From Flectonema sp. DT1601 (taxonomy: Eukaryota; Euglenozoa; Diplonemea; Diplonemida; Diplonemidae), in the NCBI GenBank assembly GCA_964019425.1, contig OZ025814.1:200001-264000 (forward strand): a stretch of 64,000 nt of DNA. The letters are read 5' to 3'. The notes under the pieces were generated by a model, which was not told the origin of the DNA, ran no database searches, and saw only the letters and a list, made by a program, of their open reading frames with translations. Made by a program: the position numbers and the translations under genes. Below, in pieces: positions 1 to 12,636 of the stretch; the stretch's first letter is position 1, and every line of letters begins with the position of its first letter.

Positions 1-2219
1 GTCGTGCTGTCAAGAGTACAGAGTATGACTCGTGTCTCTTCAAGGCATTGTAAGAAAATACTATTAAAAACAAATTACTGAGGGTATTACAGTTATAAAA
101 TGGGACAAGTTACCCCAGTGTGCGTGCGCTAAATTCAGACAAGAAGTCTTAAGAAATAATCTTAATCCCATTCAACTTTTACTAAAAGACGGATTTCACT
201 ATAAAAAAAAAAAAAAAAAAACACACTAACGGGGTTGCCCACAGCAAGGAAGAAATACAAATTACAGTGAGTCTGCGATGCAGACTATACAAAGTATGAA
301 GGTAAGAAATAAATTACGAAACTCCATACGAAGATAGCCATCTACTATGGCTGTACGCAGAGATATTGCTTTTGGAGACAGAATATGTTATACAGTTTTT
401 GTGTAAAGCAGGTTTACATCGGCTCTAGACACACTCTCCCTTAGCTATCAGATATCTAAAGCGTGTGACCCTTCTATAAACTGGTTTTGCTGAACTTTGC
501 AGCAGGGGGTAAAATAGATTATAAAACAAAAAATTCCTTCCAATTTAATGTCCTCCAGTGGTTGTCAGAAAAAAACTGGGATTCTACCTGTGTGTGGGTT
601 GTGTGGAGGATACCAAAGCGAGACCGCAGAATAAATAATATTTTGCCTAAGCACATTTCATGGATGGAAAGCAGTTTTCTACTTTATCAAACCATGAAAA
701 GCTTTTGGGTCGCAACGTTCCAGCCGTCTGCTTCACAAGTCACGAAAACGAATTCTAAATTCTCCGAAAACAATAATACTAAAAAGAAAAGAACGAAGAA
801 AAGAATACTACTTTTTTTCTTTCTTTCTTTTTTTTTTTAAAAAAAATAAAAAGACCAGCATGCACGAAACCCGAGATTTTTTTTAACGAAGAAAAATAAA
901 AACCATACTTGAAAAGAACAAAAAAAAAAAAAAAACATCTTTTTATATTCTAATTTGCATTCGAAATTCATAATTTGCAAACGCAAATGAAACTACGAAT
1001 AATAAAAAAAACAACTGGAGGGATATATGTTCCGGTGGCAAGAATAGCAGTGACTTATATAACCAACAAATATAAGGTTTGCTGGAGCTACGCTCGGCTC
1101 TTTGCCGCAAAGAATGTTTTTTTAGCAATAAGCTCGTAAGACTTTATCCTCCTACTCTTTTTTTTATAAGCATTTTCCTGCATTTATTATTTGTAACACG
1201 CGAGAAAGAAAATCAGTTCCACAAGATTGAACAGACAAGCTAAGGGAACACTGTGACTTCCTTTTTCGTGAAGGTAATTGCTTCATTGTTAACTCACACA
1301 AGAAGCTCACGAAACAGAAAATTCGGTTACGTAAGAAAATACTAAATAAAACTTTCAAACCGCAACCAAAAAAAAAATTCTTTTTTTTTTTTTTTTTCGT
1401 GATACAGAGCAAAAAAAATAAAAAAAGAACAAACAGAGTTTAAAGGTCTCTAGCAGTATTAATAAAAAGTAGGGTTTTGCCCAAGTAATCAGGTGCGTGT
1501 GTGAAAATTTAGAAAATACGAACAATAATAAATAAAAAAAATGAATACTAACTAAGACGTTTGCATGAAAAAAAAAGATGCTTTTGAATTTTGATTGTTT
1601 TTTTGTTTTTGTGTGTGCCTTAGAAATTGCAACAGAGTAAAAAAAAAAAAAAAAAAAAAAAAAAGGTGGTACAAGACCGATGATTAAATGAATTCTCTAT
1701 AGAAAGCTGTCCAGTGAAGTAACACCCCCAATAAAAGTACTTGAGGGTATCGCTATCCGACTGGCAATTACGTTGGCAATTACGTGAAATGTAGATAATA
1801 AGTTGAGGGGATTCTGATTCTGATTATATATATATTTTTTTTTGAAGTGGTTCATTCTCTCTCTCTAATTCGTTTTTTCTTGTGTATTCTTTTCATTTTT
1901 TACTACCATTCCTCGTCGTTGAACAAGGAAAAGGGTTTTTTTTTTCTTTTTTTTTGTTTGTAGTTACTTTGTAGCTGAATTGTTTTCAATCCAGGCCAAT
2001 GGCGTGACCTACAGTACGTTGTATATGACGCCACAGAGAGGTCTCAGAAGTGGTTTCCGTTTTTTTTTCCTCTTTTTTTTTTTTTTTTTTTCTTTTGTTT
2101 GTATCAAACCACAGCGTAAATGGAATACTAATCTTATTAAAATAATATAAAACTCTGCTGGTTGCGGGTCGTTTACATTGACCAACAATTATTGATTGTA
2201 TTCTTCGTGTGTATAAAAT

Positions 2220-2256
<37 letters not shown>

Positions 2257-3900
2257 TTTTTTTTTTCCGACACCCCGATTACAAATTGAACATCGGTAAG
2301 TCTTTATTAGAAAAATTAGGAGGCATTTTTCCTCTGAGAAATAATTACTTGGAATTTGACCGAATTAAGCAGAAAAAAAGAAAAAAAGGAAAACAACTAA
2401 GTGAGCACAGTTTTCCAGAAGGCTTCTCCAATCTGGTCAGTAGTGCTCTGGGGCAATCGTTCGTCTTTGCCGATCACCAATCAGCAGCGCAAAAGGGGGC
2501 AAAAAAAAGGAGGCACGGCAGTACCAAAGAGCGTGAGAATTTAGTTTTCAAACAAGAATAGGAAATGCAAGTAGAAAGGAAAAGGAACAAAAAAAAATAA
2601 GGGGAAAAGAATAACAAAAAAAAATAAAGGAATAGAAAAAAATATAAAAAAAAAAAAAGGGTCTTTTTTGTGCGAGGACTATTGCGTCGGCTAATAGATA
2701 ACTCGCTGCCAACCCTTTTTTTTTTTTGTTAGAGTTCACAAAAATATTTTGTACTTTTTTTTCCGTGTTTTTTTTTTTTTTTTTAGGCGAGAAAAAAAAG
2801 AAAAAGCATTGAAAAAAAAAAAAAAAAAAAAAAATAGGTTCTGGGATTTTCTGAAGGGATTTATTTAGTAGAACATTGAGAACACCAGGCATTCACACCG
2901 AACACAATTGCGGATGCGGTGCTCATCATAACCTTAAACTAGCAAAACAAACAACAAGGAGGAGGGAAGTCATTTATTATTTTTTTATCTTCTGCAAATT
3001 TTCTATTACTTAATAATGTAAAGGGTGGCGGTCACCAAAAATTTCTTAGGGAAAAGGGATATAATCGTAGAATGTAACATAGTTTAAACATATCGTTACA
3101 TGTAGGGGATAAGGGAAAAAAAAAAAAAAAAAAAAGAAAACCAAAATAAATAACCAAGTTGTACTGAGACAATGATGTAGAACAGTATTCGATAGAGCTA
3201 CGTTAGAACAGGTGGGATGTGAAGAATCAATTTATTAGAATCAACTGGCGGAGCCAACTCATAAAGGAGATTGAGGCTTTTCTTATCGCAAGTATGAGTT
3301 TAAGAAAGCATCTGAAAAATTGATTGGCAATGCTTCCTAAACACGACAAGTAGAAACTTTTTGCCATTGATGTCTGCGACTACTTCGCAAAAAAACATCA
3401 AAATACCTCACAAAGGGTATACAAGAACAGGTAAACAGATAATCTGATTACAAAAAAAAAATTAAAAAGAGCAATAATCAGCATGTTTCGTACAGCGCCG
3501 CTGTTCCTTTTACCAAACAGAAAGAGCGATACCTATGGCACAGACCGTCTTAGTATTAAGGTTTGCTGACATGCGTCTTACTTTCTGTAATAGTAGTCAT
3601 TTCAATTTTTTTTTTTTTTTTAAAAAGAAATCTTCCTGTGAATTCGTAGTTAGCCAAATCAATGTAGAATATCGTACTTTCAGTCCCCATAAGAAAACAA
3701 ATTTGAAAGAAACGAAATAATTGTTTTGATTGCCTGTTATCTTCGCACACATATTGATTGATAACCCAACAATGATAATTGACTACGAGAGCTACAAAAC
3801 TGAAGAGCCTACAATTCCAACTGATGAAACGTCGCGTCACTCCTTATTAGGATGACTTTTCCTTAGTAATACCACAGCAAGACCAGTAGAATAGGATCTT
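1..3900. other. Gene-free AT-rich region, part 1
   Basis: No coding region can be supported on either strand. Open frames here are short, begin at non-ATG codons or are made of Lys/Phe runs read from A and T homopolymers. Homopolymer tracts of 10-35 nt recur, for example T around 2221-2255 and A around 1640-1664, 2813-2834 and 3117-3135. A perfect 12-bp tandem duplication lies at 1762-1785. No tRNA, rRNA or telomere repeat was seen at the left edge. Confidence 0.7.
1762..1785. repeat. Perfect 12-bp tandem duplication
   Basis: The unit TGGCAATTACGT occurs twice head to tail with no mismatch (1762-1773 and 1774-1785). This is a small local duplication in non-coding DNA; no function is implied. 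Confidence 0.85.
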
Positions 3901-4331
3901 TAACATCATTAAACACCAACCTCTACCAGAACACTGACTAGTCAGCTTGCTGTGGAAAGGGGGTCTCAAGTTAATATGGAAATCAGGCCAGTTCAGCTGC
4001 TAGCGTTTGTTAATAGATTTCTTTTTTTTTTTCTTTTTTCTTTTTTTTTTTTTTTTTTTCAAGATCAATAAAAATCACATCCTTCTCCAACGACACGATG
4101 CCTTATTTCTTTTGATTGAAATTATCAAAACCTTCTCTAAATGTTGTTGTAGCATTTGAAGTCAGTTTATTCGCAAAGGAATATCGCAATTGAGAAAGTC
4201 TTGTCGCTCTCTAAGAACTGCTTCCTTTTACAGCTTTTTTTTTTTTTTTTTTTTGGTTAAAGGCCAAGAATTTAACAGAAAACATTGTTCGCAGTTATAA
4301 ATCAGAATCTCAGCAGTAGTACTGTAGGTAA

Positions 4332-4414
4332 TTGCAGTGGTGGCTGCAAGTCTAGGTACCGATACTAACAAGTTATTTCTGAGCCCTGCAACGTACTTGC
4401 AGTGGGGGCTGCAA
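4332..4414. repeat. Two near-identical small hairpins
   Basis: The arms TTGCAG and CTGCAA enclose a 6-nt loop TGGTGG at 4332-4349, and the same arms enclose loop TGGGGG at 4397-4414. The copies start 65 nt apart and the 18-nt units differ at one position. They are both a direct repeat and a pair of inverted repeats. Confidence 0.75.
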
Positions 4415-5401
4415 ACGCTAAGTATTAGATGCGTCCAGTTTCGCAATCGCAGATATGCTTGTTACACAAAGATTTGTATGACGAAACGTAACATAGTTGT
4501 TTACTGATTTTAAATGCGTGAAATCCATTGCTGCCTACCACATCCCTTGGTTCAGAGAACGGCAACAATGCATTAGGTATTTAGAGTAATCTGAGTGCTT
4601 TGTTATTGTTATCAACATTTCAAACCCTTCAAAGGGTCTTCTTTTGCGTAGTTCAGTCGGTGATGATAAAATAAAAGCTGCTTATCAGGCTCTTTTAGTA
4701 CGCAAGTGCTGTCATCTGCCCAGTGTGGGTTCAGATCACTACAACATCTCGCATGTGAGTCAGAAGGTTCAAGGCAATCGTGCAGTGACCTTTCAAAAGG
4801 AAAGTTACGGCTCTCACTACTGTTTTGATCTACTGCCCGCAACAGGTTCAGAAATCAAAAGCAATTCGCAATGTTGTTGATTGAGACAACAATAAAGATA
4901 CAGGATGGAGACTTTTTTTTCTTTCGCAGACGCGATTTAAAAAAAATAAATAAATAATAAGTCGGAAGATTCTGACAGTAAAAGAATATAAATATCCGCC
5001 GTGAAGTCTCTTCGCACTAAGGAAACAAAACGAGGTCGCAAATAAGCGGGAACACTGCACCTCAAAAAAAAGAAAACACTGATAATGCAGTGAGCAAATA
5101 AGTAACTGCATCATTGGGATGCAAATAAGCCGAGAAACAGTATAAATTTTGCATCAATCGCTTGATGGGGGGAAGCGAGAATGGAGCCAAAAAAAAAAGA
5201 AAACAACAATTGCCCAAAATATGACAAATAAAAAGAGAGAATAAAAAAAAAAGAGAAGAAAAAAAAATCGTCGCAAAAAAAGAAATATTGAGCAGGTAAG
5301 CTCTATTATTGCAAATAGGAATTAAACGTTTCAGCTTCAAAAAGGCCAAATAATTTGAAAACCGCCTAATGTGAAGCTTTGCTTAGCTATATGTTTCCGT
5401 A

Positions 5402-5438
5402 GACTCAGCATCGATTGTTGAGTCAGCTTCAGCTGAAG
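5402..5438. repeat. Hairpin followed by 12-bp palindrome
   Basis: GACTCA (5402-5407) pairs with TGAGTC (5419-5424). It is followed immediately by the perfect palindrome CTTCAGCTGAAG at 5427-5438. The function is unknown. Confidence 0.55.
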
Positions 5439-6119
5439 ATATGCAATTTAATAACATGAGGGGTGCTGAGCAAACTACAAACAGGACTAGGCCTTCGATC
5501 GCAAAAAACAGTTTCAATGAAGTAATGGAGCTCTCACAAACCCAAGATTGTTAACGAAAAAAAAAGAAGAAAAAAAAAAGTCTCAAAACTCACCGGTTTC
5601 TCAACAAAAATTAACTACAAGTAACTAAAAGGCATTGCTTAATCATAGTAGTCAGACTCTTCAACATTGATATTACACGACTCTATTACATTGAAAGAAA
5701 TGTGGAGACTAACGCTAACATCCAGGAGTCTCTCTGGAGCAAAAAAAGAAAAAAAACACATTGAGACGCACGTAAAAATCTGTAAAATAAAATAGGAGCG
5801 CAATTGCATAAAATGGTACCACAACGATACTGTTCTGAAATAATTTTATTCTATTATTTTTTTTTTTTTTTTTTTTTGTTGTTGAATTTTATTTTTCTTG
5901 AACGAAATGATGAGGAAACAACGTGTAACCATCTACGAGAACGAAAAAAGACAAATTGTCGTTTGGCGAAAAGTCAGTCACCAAATCTAACCTTATGCCT
6001 TGAGTACCAGGGTACAAGAGTCCAACGAAGGTAGCCTACTTACATACATTTCCATATATTAATATGGGTACCTTTCGCTAAATAATAATCGCACGGTGAT
6101 CGAGATCGGGAAAATATAA

Positions 6120-6163
6120 CTGCTCTTTTTCGTATGGTTGTACAACCACTACGAAGAGAGCAG
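6120..6163. repeat. 44-nt near-perfect inverted repeat (hairpin)
   Basis: Three stacked stems are visible: CTGCTCT (6120-6126) with AGAGCAG (6157-6163), TTCGTA (6129-6134) with TACGAA (6150-6155), and TGGTT (6135-6139) with AACCA (6144-6148). The loop is GTAC and the only disruptions are one bulged C and a small internal loop. About 18 base pairs in 44 nt is far more than expected by chance. It could be a structured RNA, a terminator-like element or a fossil of a tiny inverted-repeat element. Confidence 0.75.
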
Positions 6164-7652
6164 AGCGACACACAATTTTCACATCACATCGATAACCAAA
6201 TACAGTAAACACAGAAAGGGTCACCTACTCACAACAACTCTTGAAAATTTAAAAACACCCTTTTCTTTAGAACCGAACTTCAACTGTGAATTGAGCTTAG
6301 AACAAAGAATGATGAAATTTTCGTGGGTTCCAGCGATCGTCGTATCTGCGATATTTATAATTACATTCCAAGGGAACTGGTCGCAATGGAAGATTAGAAT
6401 TAACTGTATGGAGAGGAGCATCTCTTAAGACTGAAGATTGTCAATATGATAAAGGACAACTCCTCTCTCTAATGACGTAAATATCGACCGAGGTCGGGGA
6501 CGGAATATTCCTATCAGGCCGAGTGACCGCAAACAATCTTCTTAGCAAGTCGAGAAATTTTTAGCGTAAGCCTGAGACCTTCCGATTTCCCCATAACTGT
6601 TCGATAGTTTTGTTCACAAGCGGCTCAATTCCGAGAATTAAATAGAGGTAAACGCTCCATTGAACGCAAACGGGTAGAAGGCGTAATCTTTCGAGTCTTG
6701 CCTTTCTTTATTAGGAGGGAAACGAGAACACAAGCGAATTTGCGATAGAACAACAATAGGAAACAATAAACCGATACAGTAATAATTAAGTATAGCAATC
6801 TTAAGAAATTATGGTTTCAAACCAACGATTAAGAAGTACATAAGACAAACCACATACATTGGACGCCTCAATGCACAACGAAAACCATCGAAGGGTCATT
6901 ACAGCAAGTGCTGTTGGTTCACTCGATTTAACGCAGCCACCTGCCAACGGTATACGTAATTAACAATAAGAAGAAGAAAAACGAAAGGGGCAAAAGTATG
7001 AAAAATATAAATAAAAAAGGCGTCAAAAGAATAAAAAAAAAAAAAAACCAAAGAGAATAAAAATATGTCGCGAGTTACTGACAGGACACTCAGTTAGAAT
7101 ACAAGTTTGTAATAAAATAGCTCACCAAATCAAAATATAAAAAGGATCGTCAATACATTGTTCTCCTGTTCAATTTTACACTGGTGGAATACGTAGTTTC
7201 GACCTCAATCATATACTACTTGTCCCTGCACAGTTAGTTAGTATTAGCTACACATAAGTGGCGACTTGTTAGGATTTTGGATAACCGCACCGGTGGAAAC
7301 AATCACAGGGATTGTTTTTTTATAGCTTTTCGCCTGGAAGGATCAAATTCCCAGCTGTCCACCATTCTCAGAGACAAGCAATTGTTGAAAAAAAAAAAAA
7401 AAAAAGAGAGACAAAAAAAAACGAAAAAAATGATCAAGGGGTATGAGTAATAAATAAAATATCTGTTCCAAAAAAAAAAAATAAGCTCAGGTCTTTAACT
7501 GCTCCGGACCAGCGAAACTCCACGCAGTACTGAGAGCAATATATGAATATAGATTCCATTTGTCAGTAACGAAGAAGGGAATGTAAGTAAGAAAAATAAA
7601 GTCATGCCATAAGAAATAAATAAACATCAATACGAGAAGAGACATTTTGCTA

Positions 7653-7676
7653 ATCCAGTGCTCAGCAGCACTGGAT
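7653..7676. repeat. Perfect 10-bp-stem hairpin
   Basis: ATCCAGTGCT (7653-7662) and AGCACTGGAT (7667-7676) are exact reverse complements around a 4-nt loop CAGC. The stem is GC-balanced and stands out in a region dominated by A/T runs. It is not followed by a T-run on either strand, so a simple terminator is not obvious. Confidence 0.8.
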
Positions 7677-9461
7677 CAGTAGAAGAAAATACGAAGTGCC
7701 CAAATTACCAAGAACAGGAAAGAGAAACAATAAAAGAATATTGCGGATAATAAAAAGCATCCCCAAGGTATGATTATTTTCCCAAAAAGTAATAAAAAAT
7801 ACAACGAGTACCAATATGTACGTCTGATTTCGCAGTAGCATTCTTTTTCATTCTTCTTCTTTTAGTTAGTCGCGTGGACAAAAAGAAAAATACCACCACT
7901 CAGACTCTTGGTAGTCGCTAGAAAACTACCTGTGCACAACATCAGCATAACAAAGTATACCCCACCATAATAAGCAAATATTGAAATCAAGAAAGTACCC
8001 AAATAATGCACTGTGTTGAGCAAGAAAAATAAATAAATAATAGTAAATAATTTTTTTTTTTTTTTTTTTTTAAATCTTCATTCATAAAAAAAAGCGCTAA
8101 AAAAAAAATACCCTGCTAACAAAAAAAAAAAAACACAAGAGTTGGTAACCTTTTGGGAGGGGATGTATGTTCGATTTTGTAAAAATAACAACTTTACCGT
8201 ATCATAAGAAGACTTTGTTTTAGATACAGTGACTAATGGGGAGGAGAGAGGACCGAAATGTATGATGTATATATAGATGTACAAAATGTAAACATAAATA
8301 AATAATAATTTACTTTTTCCATACCAATAAAAATAAAACTCATCATTTTTATGACAAAAAAAAAAAAAAAAAAAAAAAAATGTAAAAGTGAATGTAGCAC
8401 ATATTTTCAACGAGCCCTTTAATATTGGAAACAACTTATTCACAATAAGCCGGACAGAATCCAAGATGCAATACGTATAAAAAAAATAATAAGTAAGTTC
8501 GCACCATTGTGGAACTAGACTGCCCAAATTACTTTGCAATAATTGGTTTGCTTATCGTGATCCAATAAGAATGTTACCAAAAGTAAAACAGAACAGAGAG
8601 AATCAGTAGCAATCAGTGAGATTTTTTTTTTTTTTTTTTTTTTTGTGTCGCTCCATGCTCACCCACATGTATTTAGATTTCAGCACAATTAGGGATTATG
8701 CTGCAAGTATTTTCTCTGTGGTTTTAGCTGAGAAAAGAAAAAAATGAAGAAAAAAAAAACATATCGAGAATTAACTCTTCATAAAGAGAAGAAGAAAATA
8801 ATAATGTACATTAAAATTTTGTTTGTTTTTTTTTTAAAAATAAAAATATTGTTGTTGTACTTCCGGAATACTTTTCTACCCAGAAAGTAACTCTTCGGGA
8901 GCAATAATCCAACAACGTCCAAACACTGGTAACCGTCTTAGACCACATTGTGTGACCTCACTAACAATCTGAATAAAATGCGAGAAAAAAAAAAGGAAAG
9001 AAAGAAAATGACCAATAGAAAGAAAGGAGAAAAAAAAAAATAATACAAAAGCAGGATCATTGATGACCAAACCAACTCATTTTTTTTTCTTTCTCTGTTG
9101 CAAAGAGCCTTAAAAAATATCAATTTGCAACAAAAAATTTTTAACACAGAGAATGTGAAGAAGAGGTCATCAACGACTGTTCCCAAATGAATAGATCGAA
9201 AAGAAGAAGCCTCCATAACATAGAGAATGAGCATCATGGCTCTGCCTGTTAATTGCTATCAAAGAATAAAGACAAAAAAAACCCCTGTAGGAGAATAGTA
9301 TAACGGGGTTGTATGGGGGGGTGGAGGAGAAAACTTTTCAAAATAAATTAAGAAAAAAAAAAAAAAATATCACCGGCTATCAAATCAAGAAAGCGATGAG
9401 GGTTTCGCGAGAAGCACATTGCGACTATAGAAGTGAAAAAACCAATTTTCTGAAAACACGC

Positions 9462-9703
9462 GAAAACGTGAAAGAAACGATGGCCTAGCAGAACTTTGAA
9501 GCATTACTGTGACTACGAATGTGGGAATTCTGCTCTGCTCTGTTCTGTCGATGGTATTCCAGCGGTGGCAAAGAAAACGAATATCTGTAATAACAGTAGA
9601 CAAATATAGAAAGTCTACGGAGCAAACGGAAAACAGTGGTTTCTGCATTTGAAGAGAAACAGCACAAAAAATAGTAACCGCATGTGAGAAAACGTGAAAG
9701 AAA
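9462..9703. repeat. Pair of 16-bp direct repeats
   Basis: GAAAACGTGAAAGAAA occurs at 9462-9477 and again at 9688-9703 with short similar flanks. The two copies are 226 bp apart in non-coding DNA. There is no evidence of a mobile element between them. Confidence 0.6.
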
Positions 9704-9883
9704 ATAGGCCGGAGGGGTTTAATCAGAGGAACGAATTTAAAATAGTTTTTTTCACATAACAATCACACTCTCTACGGGATCGTCTTAGTTACTGTTACTT
9801 TTTTATTATCTTTTTATATATATATCGATGGGGTTTGCACGTTTTTTTCGCGGAATCGCTACGCTTATTATTTTCTTCTTTTT

Positions 9884-9917
<34 letters not shown>

Positions 9918-10909
9918 TGTTGCTTAGTCACAACGAAAAAAGAATAAAAAAAAAAAAAAAAATAAAAAAAAAAGAAATCAAGGATTGCCCAAGGATTATA
10001 TCCACAAAAAAAAAACAATGCACAACCCTCTGAGAATCTAACACCCGTACTTTAAAAATTAGTTGTATCTGATGCATGAGTAATACAGTTTGGAAAGCGA
10101 CTACCTTGAGTAACACAAAAGAGGAACATAGCAACACTACGATTCATCATTGAGGAGATAATCACTACCACGGTGAATGGTATCAGCTTAAAAACATTCG
10201 GGGAAGAATTAAAAAAAAAAAAAAAAAAAAATTTGATCGTGCACCAAATAGTAATCCGTATTTTCCTACTCTCCTTAGAAAGAAGAGGAAGGATTGCAAA
10301 TCACGGAGAAGAAAAACCGAATTAAGAAAAACAAAGAAAAGGATCCAAATTGCCGTATCGCAGCAGCCACTGCAATCGGAATTATAACCATTAAAGAATA
10401 AAGGGATCCAGATAATAAAGAAGGGAAGAAATTCTGAATTAATAGATGGAGGAGCGAGAGGGTGAATTATAAAGAAATTCTGACACCAAAAAAAGCGCTA
10501 CTACCGTGCTACACTTAGCGACGACTCCCTCTTGGAAAATGTGATCGTTAAACAAAAAATAACGCATTTAAAAAAAAAAAAGAAAAAAGGAAGGGAAAAA
10601 AAACTTGAAATGTATGTGTAATCTGTTAATTGATTTCTTCATAAAAAAACCGAAAAAAAAAAACCAAAAAAAAAAAAAAACTTTTCCCCATTTAAGTATT
10701 TATATAACTGCTTTTTTTTTTTCATTCTTTTTTTTTTTTCTTTTTTTTGTATCTGTTTGTTTTTTTTTGCTCTACCCGACTTAATTAAAAATCAATAGGG
10801 AATTTTTTTTTTTTTTTTTTTGCTGTGACGAAGTAAAATATCCCACAAAAGCTCGAGGGGACTTGGAGAGGATAGAAAACAAAAAGAAAGATCTTCCTGG
10901 TAAGAACAG

Positions 10910-10943
<34 letters not shown>

Positions 10944-11676
10944 GAATATGTCGACAGTTTTACAAAAAGAAATAATCAAAAAAAAAAAAACTAAAATATT
11001 CACTCCTCTAAAAAGAAGTGTCATGATGTCCGATAAGTGTGAAAAATAACAACTTCTGGGCCGGACAAATAAAAAAGGAATCCATCGGAACACTAACAAT
11101 GTACTTGAAATTCCAAGCAAGGCAAGAACGCTCCATCGTAGGAGTAAATGTAACCTTTTTATGTGATTGTCACCGGAAATAGAAGAAAAAAGAAAAATAA
11201 TAATCATTCCACGATTGCAGAGAGGAAAGACGATATCCTCAATTTTCATCCATAATCCCACAAAAAAAAAAAAAAAAAAAAAAATGGCCATACATATTTG
11301 CAAAAATACAAGCAATAGCCCTAGTTTATCTGTTTAAACTTAAGGAAAGAAGTTGCCATCGAAGTCGACATGCTACAGGACAAGGCAAAGGTATAATAAC
11401 CTATTCTTGTTGGCTGACTACACTTTTTTTTTCTTTTTTTCCTAGTTAGTTAGTTTAGTTAATATAAATTAGTACATTAGATTGTCAACCGAGTATCAGA
11501 CTCTCGAATAGAACCGGGTAGCTCCTCAGAGATACCAATACTAGTAGATTTAACCCAATCCTGAAGGATTATTTTGTTAGCTTCGGCATTGAGAAAACGT
11601 ATCAATAGATTTATGTGTTTCAATGTATCCACTTTTGACCTAATCAGTCATCGAAAGAAGTAAAATATATAAACGC

Positions 11677-11709
<33 letters not shown>

Positions 11710-12000
11710 ACTTTTTTTGTTCTCGCTATCTAATAAAACATTAGTGAAACGTGCCATAAAACGAGACGGGAAAACATCACAAAAAAAAAAAAAAAAAGAG
11801 TTATCGCATAATTACTATTATGAAACAAGCGATAAATGTATGAAGGAAAAAAAAAAAAAAAGAAAATGTATAAAAGGGGGACAGACCGCTATCGCAAACG
11901 AAGTGATTGGAAGATAACAGATACTACAAAAGGCGAAAATTCAACCCGATGTAAAAAAAAATGAAAGAACAAAAAAAAAAAAAAAAAAATTCAGTCAAGA

Positions 12001-12604
12001 CCCAAGCTAAATAGTAGTAGCATGAAAGACTGAAACAACAATTTTACCGCACTCCGCACAATTTTAATAAACGGACGAGTTTTTAAACTTCGTCGATGCA
12101 TTATTCACTTGCGAGAGTCAGTCATTCAGGATAAACCAAAAGTGAGACTAGAAGCCTACAGCTATAAGTACTCACTCAAAAGAAAACTCAAAACAAGTGG
12201 CAAGGGGGGGGTAGCAAGGGGGTTAATAGTAACCCGGATTAGAGGGTTTTCAGTTTTGTTTGCAAGTCGGGCATTCGAAAAATAGGACTTCCAAAACAGC
12301 AGAAGTCACTAATGCGACTTCCGTGTTCAATTAATTCACTGTAACACAACAAAAAAAGGGAATAGCGGTATCGAAGGTTAGAAATATCTGATTGGGGGTT
12401 TCCTGGTAAACATGTCGCACTATCGAGTAAAGAGAATCTCAGTACCATTTTCTATGCGCAACAAATCTCACCACAAAACACTTCAACATATAATTTACTA
12501 CATGAAACAAGAATCCTCCCTCAACTAGAAAAAGAAGAGTGAGTGAACAGCTGACTCTTCGGGACTGCTTTGCTCACTTGGTTCTTGTCTTTTGTTTTGT
12601 TTGG

Positions 12605-12636
<32 letters not shown>

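Larger units (their letters stand above)
3901..7000. other. Gene-free region, part 2, with several hairpins
   Basis: No convincing gene is present. This stretch has fewer homopolymers than its surroundings and holds several inverted repeats: a 12-bp palindrome at 3934-3945, paired hairpins at 4332-4349 and 4397-4414, a hairpin plus palindrome at 5402-5438, and a long inverted repeat at 6120-6163. The open frames at 4612-4880 and 6138-6428 show no domain, no splice context and no recognisable product. The density of inverted repeats raises the possibility of structured non-coding RNAs, but none matches a family I know. Confidence 0.6.
7001..12000. other. Gene-free homopolymer-rich region, part 3
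   Basis: No supportable gene was found. A and T homopolymers are very dense, for example T at about 8050-8070, A at 8356-8380, T at 8621-8644, T at 9890-9916, and T at 10911-10935. Open frames at 8078-8539, 9385-9762 and 10785-11315 are mostly Phe/Lys runs generated by these tracts. A perfect hairpin lies at 7653-7676, and a 16-bp sequence is repeated at 9462-9477 and 9688-9703. Confidence 0.7.

Noticed and set aside
388-412. Short similarity to the conserved 3' half of euglenozoan spliced-leader exons (ATACAGTTT…TGT)
   Set aside because: Only about ten bases match, no splice donor or Sm site follows, and it occurs once.
4641-4750. tRNA-like A-box (TAGTTCAGTCGG) and B-box-like (GGGTTCAGATC) sequences
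   Set aside because: The acceptor and T stems do not pair and position 58 of the T loop would be wrong. No cloverleaf can be drawn.
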